Source of the DNA: Anaerolineae bacterium
Lineage (GTDB): Bacteria; Chloroflexota; Anaerolineae; Aggregatilineales; Phototrophicaceae
Length of the DNA stretch: 41,694 nt
Assembly: GCA_026645945.1 (NCBI GenBank)
Contig: JAPKMO010000028.1
Span: 1-41,694, forward strand
Direction of reading: 5' to 3'
Shown: one piece after another, positions 7,907 to 16,076 of the stretch
How the letters are laid out: each line of letters begins with the position of its first letter
How positions within the stretch are numbered: position 1 is the first letter of the stretch
Notes under the pieces: model-generated
Databases searched by the model: none
What the model saw: only the letters and a program-made list of their open reading frames with translations
Told to the model about the DNA's origin: nothing
Made by a program: the position numbers and the translations under genes

Positions 7907-8184
7907 CAGCCTCCCTTTTCATATGCCTCAACAATCTTGAGCGCCTTATTATACTCGTCTGACCCTTCGGCGGCGGTGTCCAGCACTTTCGAGGCTTCTA
8001 AATACTGCTCCATTGTGATGACCTGATCTTTCTGGCGCTTTTTTTCGTGAACTTCGGCGTCCAATGTGGCACGTTCCTCGGCGGTCATAGGGCCGGACGA
8101 CTGAATGGCCTGGTTAATTTCATCTTCGCTCAGGGTATCTTGTTTCGCCAGCAGGGCTTTCAGTTTATCGAAAGTTTCGGACAT
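7906..8184 (-). CDS. Small charged helical protein, hypothetical
   Basis: 92 residues, very rich in Glu, Lys, Asp and Ala, with no signal peptide or membrane helix; predicted almost wholly helical (MSETFDKLKALLAKQDTLSEDEINQ...). A clear GGAGG lies upstream of the ATG. It is the first gene of a two-gene unit with the VanW protein, whose start overlaps this stop by one base. Tight coupling suggests the two are made in fixed ratio, but I recognise no family and assign no function. Confidence 0.7.
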   Translation of the reverse strand: MSETFDKLKALLAKQDTLSEDEINQAIQSSGPMTAEERATLDAEVHEKKRQKDQVITMEQYLEASKVLDTAAEGSDEYNKALKIVEAYEKGG

Positions 8185-8277
8185 CAGGAACCTCCGACAG
8201 GTGAGGAAAATAAACTGTTCTATTCTACCATCAATCCTTAGAGATTCGATTTTTAAATTCTGTCCAGGACTTCAGGT

Positions 8278-9003
8278 TTAGCCTGGCGGCGTCTCCGGCA
8301 GGCGCGGGGGATAAAGCGGGAAAATGAGGGGGTCGGGCAGCGCCTCAAGCGCCGCCGCGCCAAGCCGGGCGCTGTTCACGGTCATGCTGCCCAGGATGGC
8401 GGGCAGCATCGCCCGGATGCGAGTCGACTCGCTGACAGGCGAGCTGATATTACACACCACCATCTGCCGCGCGCCGGGCAAAACCAGCGCGATGAGCATG
8501 GTCATGTTGCCATCGCCGTTGTTGGACAGATAATAAGCGGCGTCGTGCTGCTGCCAGGCGAAGCCATACGGTTCCTCAACGTGGGCGCGGCCCATATATT
8601 TCTGGTCGTGGACGATCTGCTCCAGGATAGACCAGGCCGCGTTCTGGCCGTCAGGAATTTGAAAGCCGGCGGCGGAATGCACGAAGATATGCACCTGGAT
8701 GCCGGGCATGGCACTGCCGCCGGAAGCAATCGAGCCGAAGCGTTCCGCCAGCAAAATGCCATCATCCATCTTCTGAACCTCCCAACCGCGCGGTTTTTCG
8801 ATGCCGATCAGGACGCCTCCCACTTCCTGTTCGACCCATTCAGCGGGGGTTGGCTCGATGGTCGCCTCTGGCGAAGGAGGCTGGCTGGCTACAGCCGTTG
8901 GCGAATCCGTTCTTGACGACAGCGGGGCCTGACAGCCGCTCAGGATCAGGCCAATCCATAACAATACAAGGCAGCGCACAGTCAACGTTGAATACCCAGG
9001 CAC
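8278..9003 (-). CDS. Secreted lipoprotein, hypothetical
   Basis: 241 residues. The N-terminus is a lipoprotein signal: hydrophobic CLVLLWIGLIL then lipobox LSGC (Cys about 24), followed by a Ser/Thr/Pro-rich linker. The mature part (about 60-215) contains VGGVLIGIEKPRGWEVQKMDDGILLAER, which resembles the fold of PsbP-like or DUF1795-type lipoproteins; this is a weak resemblance only. The start is uncertain: I used GTG at 9003, but TTG and GTG codons a few residues later are possible and no strong ribosome-binding site decides it. It lies between murJ and the VanW unit, all in the same direction, so an envelope-related job is plausible. Confidence 0.7.
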   Translation of the reverse strand: MPGYSTLTVRCLVLLWIGLILSGCQAPLSSRTDSPTAVASQPPSPEATIEPTPAEWVEQEVGGVLIGIEKPRGWEVQKMDDGILLAERFGSIASGGSAMPGIQVHIFVHSAAGFQIPDGQNAAWSILEQIVHDQKYMGRAHVEEPYGFAWQQHDAAYYLSNNGDGNMTMLIALVLPGARQMVVCNISSPVSESTRIRAMLPAILGSMTVNSARLGAAALEALPDPLIFPLYPPRLPETPPG

Positions 9004-9087
9004 TTATCCGATGGGCTGATAAGTTTATGGTATCATGTACGGGGTATCAGTGGTAGAAACGCTAAACAATCTCTCAGCAAAAGGCCG

Positions 9088-10758
9088 TCAGTTTCGCTTC
9101 AACCGGCGCTTCATCAGCCCCACCAGCCAGTACAGCTCTTCAATTCGCAGCAGCGCCGACAAGCCCAGAAAAACAACGAAACTCGCGCCCCCAGCCAGGC
9201 CGACCAGCGCCATTTCGTGCAGCAGCGTAGCCGCGCCAAGCTTCCGCTCCACAAGCGTTAGGACGACGGCGGCGGCCAGCCCCATCACCCCGGAGGCCAG
9301 ACCGGTTTTGAGGATGGTTCGCCATAACCGCTGGTGGCCCAGGCCGCGCATCCGGCGCACCAGCAAAAAGGCCGATACCAGCGCGTGAACGATGTGTTTC
9401 ACGCTGTCGGCGATCATCAGGCTGAACAGGCCATAACGCGGGAACAGGGCCAGCGCCGCCAGCATATAGACCATCAGGCTGAGCAGCCCGACCAGTGCCG
9501 GGGTGAGTGTGTCCTGCCGGGCATAAAAGGCGTATACCAGCAGCAGATCCACCGCCGCGAAAGGCAAACCGACTAGATACAGACGCAGCGCCAGGGCGGT
9601 CATGGCCGTATCGTGGGCAGTAAACGCGCCATGCTGGAACAGCAGCGCCACAATCGGAGTCGCCAGCGCGAACAGCCCGACTGCCGCCGGCAGAATCAGC
9701 GTGATCGCCAGCCGCAGCCCCAGGCCAAGCGTATCCTTAAAAGCCCGGTCGCCCTCCAGGTTAACCAGCGCCGCCTGCCGCGCCAGCGTGGGCAGGATGG
9801 CGACGCTGATGGCCGTCGCCACTAACCCCTGCGGAAACTGGATGAGCGTGGTCGCCCAGTTCATATAACCGATGCTGCCTTCGCCGGTCTGGCTGGCGAG
9901 GTTGTAGCTGAAGGTGCGAATCACCAGCGTATCCAGGATGAGGGAGAACATCACCGGGGCATAAAGCAGCGCGATCTGCCGGATGGCGGGATGATTCCAG
10001 CGCAGCGTCAGATAGACCCGCGCGCCGCGCATTCCCGGCAGTTGCAGCGCCAGCTGCGCCAGCGAGCCAACCAGCCAGCCAATAGCAGCGGCGACGATGC
10101 CTTCGGCGGGGCGAGCAATCAACCATTGAATGGACAGGTTCGGCCCGACAACAGGCTGGATTTGCAGCGGCGGCGCAAAAACCAGCATGGTGACGACAAT
10201 CGCGCCATTAAAAACGGCCACTGCAAAGGCCGGCCAAGTGAACTCTCGCAGCGCGTACAGCGTGCCGCTGAGGACGGCGAACAGCCCCAGGAAAACCAGC
10301 GCCGGCGCGGTCATCCGCAGCAGGTCAGTCGCCAGCCGCCAGGTGGCCGGGTCGAAGCCGCCGCCGACCAGCCGCACGATCTGCGGCGCGAACAGTTCGA
10401 TCACCAGCACCATCAGCGCCAGCGCCACCGCCACCAGGCTGAGCAGCACCGAAACCAGCCGCCACAGCGCGTCGCGCCCCTCACGGGCGGCGACCTCGCT
10501 CAAAACCGGGATAAGCGCGCTGTTGACATGCCCGCCAATCAGCAGGTCATACAGCGCCTTCGGCACGATGATCGCCACGTTGAAGGCGTCCACCGCGCGC
10601 GTCGCGCCGAACAGGTTCGTCAGCGCGATTTCACGCGCCAGCCCCAACACGCGGCTGGTGATGTTCCCCAGCGCCATTACCCCGGTGGCGCGAGCGACCC
10701 CGGCGTTGGTTTCCGCCTGGCTCAACTCGGCCTCGGCAGGCAGGCTGTCCGTCGCCAT
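9088..10758 (-). CDS. murJ: Lipid II flippase MurJ (MviN family)
   Basis: 556 residues, a polytopic membrane protein of the MOP superfamily with about 13-14 helices. Family features are clear: ITSRVLGLAREIALTNLFGATRAVDAFNVA near the N-terminus, LIGGHVNSALIPVLSE (about 73-88), and NWATTLIQFPQGLVATAISVAILPTLARQAA (about 300-330). MurJ moves the lipid-linked peptidoglycan precursor lipid II across the cytoplasmic membrane. Length is slightly above that of E. coli MurJ. GAGGATAG precedes the ATG. Downstream on the same strand are the lipoprotein and VanW genes, making an envelope-biogenesis neighbourhood. Its presence supports a peptidoglycan-containing cell wall, which varies among Chloroflexota. 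Confidence 0.95.
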   Translation of the reverse strand: MATDSLPAEAELSQAETNAGVARATGVMALGNITSRVLGLAREIALTNLFGATRAVDAFNVAIIVPKALYDLLIGGHVNSALIPVLSEVAAREGRDALWRLVSVLLSLVAVALALMVLVIELFAPQIVRLVGGGFDPATWRLATDLLRMTAPALVFLGLFAVLSGTLYALREFTWPAFAVAVFNGAIVVTMLVFAPPLQIQPVVGPNLSIQWLIARPAEGIVAAAIGWLVGSLAQLALQLPGMRGARVYLTLRWNHPAIRQIALLYAPVMFSLILDTLVIRTFSYNLASQTGEGSIGYMNWATTLIQFPQGLVATAISVAILPTLARQAALVNLEGDRAFKDTLGLGLRLAITLILPAAVGLFALATPIVALLFQHGAFTAHDTAMTALALRLYLVGLPFAAVDLLLVYAFYARQDTLTPALVGLLSLMVYMLAALALFPRYGLFSLMIADSVKHIVHALVSAFLLVRRMRGLGHQRLWRTILKTGLASGVMGLAAAVVLTLVERKLGAATLLHEMALVGLAGGASFVVFLGLSALLRIEELYWLVGLMKRRLKRN

Positions 10759-10870
10759 GTACTATCCTCATTTTGCCGACAAACAGCCGTTAAGCATAGC
10801 ACAACGAGCGTGGTTCGCCAGATGCAGGTGAGGACGCGGCGGGCGAACGTATAAAAGCCCTCACCCCTGA

Positions 10871-11698
10871 TTATCCCTCCGGGTATTCGCCGCCGAACTG
10901 GTTGAAACGATTGGCGACCGGCACGTTATAGGCGATGTTTTCGATCTGCCACGACGCCCAGGGCGGGTCGTCCTGCCACTGCGTTTCGGCGCGCACCGGG
11001 ACGAGCAGGCCGTTGATTTCGCCCCATTCCAGGATGTAGTTTTTCCAGGGGACGCGCTGCGGGAAGTCGCCGTAGCGCAGCGTGCTGAGGCTGGACATCA
11101 GCCCGGTTTCCGGGTCGAAATGCAGCGTGAACATTTCTTCTTCGGCGGCGTTGGGGATGATGAGGCGCGCGGTCGTATCGTCTACCGCTTCCCAGCGCAC
11201 ACGCGGGTCGGTAAACAGCACCGACGGCATCCACACCAGCGCCTCTGACCAGAAGCCCTGGTTGGCGGCGCTGTCGGTATACGGGTCGTTTTCGATGTGC
11301 TGGCCGGGGATGTCCATGATCGCCTTACCATCGAGATACCGCTCGTTGATGGCGATAACCGGAAGGCCGAACCAGGTAATCTGGAAGTAGTGGTAATAGT
11401 CCCCTTTGGCGTCGTAGCTGATTTTGATCCGCGCATTCAGCGTCAGGCCGCTGCGTTTGATGCTGGCGCGGCCAACCACCACGCCGCTTTCGACCACCGG
11501 CACGCGGTCGCCGCCGAAAACCGCCTGCGCATGGCGTTGCACCGGGGCGGGCAGGTCTGCCGGCAGTTCAGCCGTCCCCAGATCGCGGCTTTTAAGATCG
11601 AACGTAAAGCTGGAGGCCGCCGCTTGCAGCCCCGCCCAGCCGATCACCAGCAGCAGGCCGGCCAGCCCGGCCACAGCAAGAATGATTTTGATGACCAT
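10871..11698 (-). CDS. DUF6544-like membrane-anchored protein
   Basis: 275 residues. The N-terminus is a single hydrophobic anchor (IILAVAGLAGLLLVIGWAGL, about 4-24); the rest is a predicted beta-rich soluble domain with LPAPVQRHAQAVFG, ITWFGLPVIAINERYLDG and a DFPQRVPWKNYILEWGEINGL stretch near the C-terminus, in keeping with proteins annotated as DUF6544. The fold looks like a lipid or hydrophobic-ligand carrier (inference). The ATG follows the TetR stop by a single base (TGA-A-ATG), so it is coupled to and almost certainly controlled by that regulator. Confidence 0.75.
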   Translation of the reverse strand: MVIKIILAVAGLAGLLLVIGWAGLQAAASSFTFDLKSRDLGTAELPADLPAPVQRHAQAVFGGDRVPVVESGVVVGRASIKRSGLTLNARIKISYDAKGDYYHYFQITWFGLPVIAINERYLDGKAIMDIPGQHIENDPYTDSAANQGFWSEALVWMPSVLFTDPRVRWEAVDDTTARLIIPNAAEEEMFTLHFDPETGLMSSLSTLRYGDFPQRVPWKNYILEWGEINGLLVPVRAETQWQDDPPWASWQIENIAYNVPVANRFNQFGGEYPEG

Positions 11699-11699
11699 T

Positions 11700-12299
11700 T
11701 CAGTTTCCCTCCGGTGAGTGTTTGAGCGTACCTTGGATGAAAATATCGGCCATTTGGTCGCGCAGCGTCTTAGGCGGAATATCAGGCGATAGTCCGGCCT
11801 GAAAAACTAACGGAACGACCAGCGCCGACGAAAACAGCGCGTCGAAAGTCTGCGCCAGCGCCTCCGGCAGCAGGTCATCGCGCACCACCCCGGCTTCGAT
11901 CTGCCGCCGGAAATAACCGGCAAACAGCGCCGCATTCTGGCGCGCGCCTTCCAGGGCGGCCTGGCGGATTTCCGGCACATCCAGCGCATCGCAGAGCATG
12001 ATCCGCAGCAGTTGAAAATTTTCGATGGTGGACTGCATAGCCGCCCGCGCCATAAAACGAACATCGTCCGGGTACGAGCCGGTGAGGTTCTGCTCAAACG
12101 TTGCGGGAAAACCTTCGGCGTTGAACTGTGCCACGAAGGCGCGCAGCAGGTTTTGTTTGCTGCTAAAGTGGCGGAACAGCGTCACTTCGTTAACGCCGGC
12201 TGCCGCCGCGATAGCGCGGGTGGTGGTGCGGGCGTACCCCTGTTCGGCGAACAGCCGGCCCGCCGCTTTCAGGATACGTTCGCGTGTACCGGTATCCAT
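11700..12299 (-). CDS. TetR-family transcriptional regulator
   Basis: 199 residues from MDTGTRERILKAAGRLF; this start is fixed by a perfect AGGAGG 5 nt upstream, although the frame is open further. The N-terminal helix-turn-helix is textbook TetR (GYARTTTRAIAAAAGVNEVTLFRHFSSKQNLL, about 21-52). The C-terminal helical domain (about 60-195) would bind an unknown small ligand. Coupled by one base to the DUF6544-like gene downstream. A palindrome lies over its own predicted -35 box, and a related half-site lies near the ribosome-binding site, pointing to autorepression. Confidence 0.92.
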   Translation of the reverse strand: MDTGTRERILKAAGRLFAEQGYARTTTRAIAAAAGVNEVTLFRHFSSKQNLLRAFVAQFNAEGFPATFEQNLTGSYPDDVRFMARAAMQSTIENFQLLRIMLCDALDVPEIRQAALEGARQNAALFAGYFRRQIEAGVVRDDLLPEALAQTFDALFSSALVVPLVFQAGLSPDIPPKTLRDQMADIFIQGTLKHSPEGN

Positions 12300-12316
12300 C
12301 CTGCCTCCTGATAAAA

Positions 12317-12379
12317 GCAAGTAAGCAATTACACACACCAGGATAAGGAAAAAAATCATACAAGCAAGTGATTACTTGC
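12317..12379 (-). promoter_or_regulatory. TetR autoregulatory operator and promoter (predicted)
   Basis: GCAAGT-GATT-ACTTGC at 12364-12379 is a dyad with perfect 6-bp arms. It overlaps a minus-strand promoter: TTGCTT (12367-12362), 16-bp spacer, TATCCT (12345-12340). A second copy of the half-site (GCAAGTAA, 12317-12324), part of an imperfect dyad GTAAGCAATTAC, sits between the -10 box and the ribosome-binding site. Binding at both would block RNA polymerase. The palindrome is seen; ownership by this TetR is inferred from position. Confidence 0.6.
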
Positions 12380-12417
12380 ATGATCTGGAAGTGATATTCG
12401 TCAGGTGGGATTCCGGC

Positions 12418-13887
12418 TCAGCCCATCAGCAGGCTGCCGCGCATCTCCATCGGCAGCGAAAACACATACCCGGCGGCGAAGGCCAGTGCCAGCAGCAGCA
12501 GCGCCCAGGGCAGCAGTCCCGGCACGGCGTCGCGGCGGTACAGCCGTGCAGCCGTCCGGTTGGCAAGCGCCAGACTCCACAGGAAACCCAGCACCAGCCC
12601 GGCCCCCTGCACCAGTCCGATCAGGACGGCATCCGCCGTGCTGCTGAAGGCTGCCCAATCACCCGGCTGCCCCAGGAACTCCTGAATAACCGGGATGATA
12701 GTCAGCGGCGCGATCAAAAAGTGGAAGCCGTAATGGGCGAACCAGATGCCAAAACCGAGCGGCACGAAAGCCGGGGCAAAAGCGGCGACGGTGTGCCGCA
12801 GTGACAGCTTTTTTCGGGCCAGCGCACGGCTGAGCGCCCCGGCCAGCAGCGCCAGCGCAAACGGCAGCAGCAGTCCCCCTACCCCAAAGATCAGCCCGAT
12901 CATTAACCATTCGCTCTGAATGCCGAGGGTTTTGATGAGCGCGCGCTGGAGTTCGTAAACCGGCGGCACCATGCCGAAGGCGTTCACCAACCCCAGTGCC
13001 GCCAGCGAAATCGCCAGCAGCGACACGTCCCAGCGTTTCGGCCAGGCTTCCGGGCGCAGCAGTTCGCGCCCCGGCTGGCGAACGAACAGGCCGACGTTGT
13101 TATGCGGGCAGGCGCGGGCGCAGTCCAGGCACATCGTACAGTCCAGGTTGCTTTCGATCTGCGGGGCGAACAGCAGCGTGCCGCAGCCCGGCGTTCCCTC
13201 CGGCCCGTGCCGCACTTCGCACTGTCCGCCGGGGATGTCGTCCAGGCGAACGAGCGGCGTGGGGCTGTAGCTGCCGTTGATGCACTCTTTGCCAACGCAC
13301 GCCCGGCACACTTCCGGGTCGTGGATGCCGATTTGTGTAGGCGAGATGGTGGAATAGACGAAATTAAACGTTCCTAACGGGCAGACATACTTGCAGAAGG
13401 CCGACTCGGTGAACACGGCCTCCAACACGAACGAGGCCGCAAAGTAAGCGACGATCAGCCAGGCGGTGAGCGCCGGGCTGGCCCACAGATCGAGCGCCTC
13501 GTAGGTCACAAACAGCAGGAATAACGAGGCAATGGCGACCCACTTGTTCCGCAGCCGCCGGGGAAAACGCCGCCCGCGTATGCTCAGCCGCTTCGCCAGC
13601 GTGCGCGGCAGCGTAAACGGGCAGCCCATACAGAACAGGTTGCCGGCCAGCAGCAGCACCAGCACCACGAACCCCCGGAAATGCACCCAGGGCGCGACCG
13701 TCGCCAGATTGCGGGCGGCCATCTGCGGCCCGGTAAAACCGTCTATGACCAGCAGAACGGCAGCCGCCAGCAGCGGAATTTGCAGCGCCAGCCGCCCCCA
13801 ACGCCGGCGCAGCAGCCCGATCAGCGGCAGCCGCAGGACATCGAGTCGGGTATGCGTCACGGCGCGTTCCTTATGCGGCCCTGTCAT
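12418..13887 (-). CDS. Polytopic 4Fe-4S membrane protein (NapH/NosR/FixG-like polyferredoxin)
   Basis: 489 residues with many membrane helices. Cysteine motifs typical of the family: FCMGCPF (about 85-91), FCKYVCPLG (about 164-172), CRACVGKECI (about 194-203), and a ferredoxin-type CTMCLDCARACP (about 252-263). An additional C-terminal block of about four helices extends beyond the ferredoxin. Related proteins (NapH, NosR C-terminus, CcoG/FixG) pass electrons at the membrane or handle copper for oxidase assembly. Its ATG overlaps the stop of the YtkA/FixH-like lipoprotein gene (ATGA), recalling fixG-fixH pairing, but no cytochrome oxidase genes are in the window. Function is therefore inferred only broadly as membrane electron transfer. 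Confidence 0.85.
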   Translation of the reverse strand: MTGPHKERAVTHTRLDVLRLPLIGLLRRRWGRLALQIPLLAAAVLLVIDGFTGPQMAARNLATVAPWVHFRGFVVLVLLLAGNLFCMGCPFTLPRTLAKRLSIRGRRFPRRLRNKWVAIASLFLLFVTYEALDLWASPALTAWLIVAYFAASFVLEAVFTESAFCKYVCPLGTFNFVYSTISPTQIGIHDPEVCRACVGKECINGSYSPTPLVRLDDIPGGQCEVRHGPEGTPGCGTLLFAPQIESNLDCTMCLDCARACPHNNVGLFVRQPGRELLRPEAWPKRWDVSLLAISLAALGLVNAFGMVPPVYELQRALIKTLGIQSEWLMIGLIFGVGGLLLPFALALLAGALSRALARKKLSLRHTVAAFAPAFVPLGFGIWFAHYGFHFLIAPLTIIPVIQEFLGQPGDWAAFSSTADAVLIGLVQGAGLVLGFLWSLALANRTAARLYRRDAVPGLLPWALLLLALAFAAGYVFSLPMEMRGSLLMG

Positions 13888-14321
13888 GAACCTGCGCCGG
13901 AGACAGATACGTCAAAACGTTGAGTCATGGTTGAGCCATCCGGCAGCGTAATCGTCAGTTCGACGAACCAATCGCCGCTCATCGTCCACTCAAACGGGAT
14001 GCGGTAGCGGCCATCCTGCCCGCCTTCCGCTTCCGCCAGCACCGGGGCCATGCCGGCGTGGCTCATATCGCCGCGCGCGCCGATTTTCGCGCCGTCCACC
14101 GGCTGGCCGTTCGCGCCGGTGAGCGTGACGATCAAAGCCGCTTCGCCCACCCGCGCCGGGTCGGGTTCGACAGCCATTTCGATAGACAGCTTTTCGGCAG
14201 GCGTGGGCGTGATGGCCTGCCCCCGGCAGCCCGCCGCAGCAAGCAGCAGCAGTCCCACAGCTATCAGTCGGAAAAAAGACAAAATGCGACACTCCTTTTT
14301 ATGATGTTCGACAACCGCCAT
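13884..14321 (-). CDS. YtkA/FixH-like lipoprotein
   Basis: 145 residues with a lipoprotein signal (FFRLIAVGLLLLAAAGC, lipobox AAGC, Cys about 32) and a mature immunoglobulin-like domain: VEPDPARVGEAALIVTLTGANGQPVDGAKI ... GRYRIPFEWTMSGDWFVELTITLPDG, the pattern of YtkA-like and FixH-like proteins. A His/Met-rich segment (GDMSHAGMAPV) could bind copper. The ATG at 14321 overlaps the oxidoreductase stop (TGATG), but AAGGAG lies further in, before a TTG that would give a cleaner signal peptide (LSFFRLIAV...), so the true start is open. Overlaps the next gene by ATGA. Copper handling is an inference. Confidence 0.8.
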   Translation of the reverse strand: MAVVEHHKKECRILSFFRLIAVGLLLLAAAGCRGQAITPTPAEKLSIEMAVEPDPARVGEAALIVTLTGANGQPVDGAKIGARGDMSHAGMAPVLAEAEGGQDGRYRIPFEWTMSGDWFVELTITLPDGSTMTQRFDVSVSGAGS

Positions 14322-15349
14322 CAGACCGGGACCGACACCGGCAGGCCGGTTTCGGCGCTTTCCACAGCAGCAAAAACCATCGCCAGCGATTTGATGTTAT
14401 CGGCGCAAATCGTTTCCGGCTGCGCTCCGGTCTGGATACACTGCACAAATTCGCGGATGATACCGGCGTGGCCGCCGATTTTTGCGCCGGGCAGCAGCGG
14501 CGGGATGATCGCATCGCGGACGGTCGAGAGGAACCCCCCGCTTTCGGTCACCACCTGCGCCTGCATCCGGTCGTCGCCCGGCCAGCGCGCGCTGCCCTGC
14601 TGGCCGATGAAGCGCCACTCACTTTCCCAGGTGGTTGGCAGCCCTTCGGCACACCAGCTTCCCCGGTAAGTGTAGACGATGCCGCCGGTCATCTCGAACA
14701 TGGCGACGGCGGAAGCGCCATGTTCGTACCACGAGCCGGGCGGGTTCCACTCCTTGCAGTAAACCGAAACCGGGTCGGCCCCGGTGAGCAGCCGCGCGGC
14801 GTCGAAAGTGTGAATCGCCATATCCAGCAGCAGGACGTGTTCCATACGGTCGCGGAAGCCACCGAAGTGTGCGCCAATGAAAAAATCGCTGTGAACGGTG
14901 GTGATCGGCCCGATTTCGCCGGAGTCCAGGAACGCCTTTAGGCGGCGGATGTTCGGGTCGTAACGCCGGTTCTGGATGACGGCGTACAGACGCCCCGCCT
15001 CGGACGCGGCGGCAACCATCCTGCGAGCATTTTCCAGCGAGTCGGCCATCGGCTTTTCGCCCAGGACGTGACAGCCGTAGTGCAGCGCCGTCAGCGTCAC
15101 GGGCATGTGCGCTTCCGGCACGGTGCAGTCGAAAACGATGTCCGGGCGCGTCCGGTCAAGCGTGCTTTCGAGGTCAGCGCTGACCACAGCGGTCGGGCTG
15201 CCATATTCCGCCGCGCGCTGCCGGGCGGCGTCTTCGACCACATCCACGAAGCCGGCCAGTTCCAGGTAAGGTATATCTTTAGCGGCGGCAGTCCAGGCGC
15301 GGCTCATCGAGCCGCAGCCGACCAGGACGGCTTTTAACGGTGTTATCAT
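14321..15349 (-). CDS. Gfo/Idh/MocA-family NAD(P)-dependent oxidoreductase
   Basis: 342 residues. Rossmann fold with KAVLVGCGSMSRAW at residues 6-19 (GxGxxx dinucleotide-binding loop) and the family signature GEKPMAD near 97. The C-terminal alpha/beta domain contains GGFRDRMEHVLLLDMAIHTFDAARLLTG, with D and H in the usual catalytic region. Such enzymes oxidise or isomerise sugars, inositols or related polyols; the substrate cannot be told. First gene of an overlapping three-gene set with the YtkA-like lipoprotein and the polyferredoxin, an unusual partnership. Preceded by a strong promoter. Confidence 0.92.
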   Translation of the reverse strand: MITPLKAVLVGCGSMSRAWTAAAKDIPYLELAGFVDVVEDAARQRAAEYGSPTAVVSADLESTLDRTRPDIVFDCTVPEAHMPVTLTALHYGCHVLGEKPMADSLENARRMVAAASEAGRLYAVIQNRRYDPNIRRLKAFLDSGEIGPITTVHSDFFIGAHFGGFRDRMEHVLLLDMAIHTFDAARLLTGADPVSVYCKEWNPPGSWYEHGASAVAMFEMTGGIVYTYRGSWCAEGLPTTWESEWRFIGQQGSARWPGDDRMQAQVVTESGGFLSTVRDAIIPPLLPGAKIGGHAGIIREFVQCIQTGAQPETICADNIKSLAMVFAAVESAETGLPVSVPV

Positions 15350-15386
15350 GAATTTTCATCCTTACGATTGGCGGCGAACCGTGTCT

Positions 15387-15415
15387 ACTATCGCGCGGCG
15401 CGGGCGTGGTGTCAA
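15387..15415 (-). promoter_or_regulatory. sigma70-type promoter of the oxidoreductase operon
   Basis: On the minus strand, perfect TTGACA (15415-15410), a 17-bp GC-rich spacer, then GATAGT (15392-15387, four of six matches). The start codon is about 30 nt beyond the predicted initiation site. Confidence 0.65.
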
Positions 15416-15456
15416 GCAGTCGGTTATACTAAAAACAGATAGAAAGGGCTGGAGAG

Positions 15457-16011
15457 ATGGTCGTACAAGAGCGGATTCGCGTCCCGATTGAAACGTTCGA
15501 GCAGTTCATCAACCTGCCGGAAAACGCCGACCGGCTGTTTGAGTACATCGGGGGGGAGATTGTCGAAGTGCCGTCTAATCCGTACTCATCAAAAATCGCC
15601 ATGCTGATCGTCGGCGCGCTGCTCAACTATTTACAGCAGAACGACATCGGCCACATAACCGGCGAGGCCGGCGGGTATCGCATCTCCGGTGAACGGTACG
15701 CGCCGGATGTGGCCTTCATTTCCTATGCGCGCCAGCCGGAACTGCCCTACCACGAACAGTATAACCCCAATCCGCCGGAACTGGCCGTCGAAGTCCTGTC
15801 ACCCTCCGACACCGATGATCGCCTGCGTATCAAAATCGGCAACTACCTGGCCGCCGGGACGGTTCTGTGGCTGGTAAACCCGGAGACAAAAGAGGTCGAA
15901 GTGTATGCGCCCGGCCAGCCGGTGAAGGTCATCGGCGAAAGCGGCACACTGGACGGCGGCGGCGTGCTGCCGGGTTTTACGCTGGCGGTGAAAGCTCTGT
16001 TCGGCAAGTAG
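15457..16011 (+). CDS. Uma2-family (DUF820) restriction-endonuclease-fold protein
   Basis: 184 residues, full family length. Visible features: FEQFINLPENADRLFEYIGGEIVEVP at the N-terminus, YAPDVAFIS (about 83-91) and ELAVEVLSPSDTDDRLRIKIGNYLAAGTVLWLVNPETKEVEVY (about 106-150). The D...ExV pair and the following Lys form the PD-(D/E)XK nuclease core. Uma2 proteins are abundant in Cyanobacteria and Chloroflexota; their biological role is unsettled. GGAGAG abuts the ATG. It is divergent from the oxidoreductase operon and is followed after 65 bp by the YfhO gene. Confidence 0.92.
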   Translation: MVVQERIRVPIETFEQFINLPENADRLFEYIGGEIVEVPSNPYSSKIAMLIVGALLNYLQQNDIGHITGEAGGYRISGERYAPDVAFISYARQPELPYHEQYNPNPPELAVEVLSPSDTDDRLRIKIGNYLAAGTVLWLVNPETKEVEVYAPGQPVKVIGESGTLDGGGVLPGFTLAVKALFGK

Positions 16012-16076
16012 GCTGTACCGATTCGTTCTCCCCTGTTACACTATCCCCCGTTTGAGCCAACCTCGACGGGACTTTT

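Noticed and set aside
9991-10854. A 287-residue plus-strand frame rich in Arg, Gln and His
   Set aside because: It is the mirror of murJ, with biased composition typical of a shadow frame in GC-rich DNA.
12418-15349. A cytochrome cbb3 (cco/fix) assembly locus
   Set aside because: Only FixG-like and FixH-like proteins are present; no oxidase subunits or copper ATPase are in the window, and a sugar-type dehydrogenase leads the operon.
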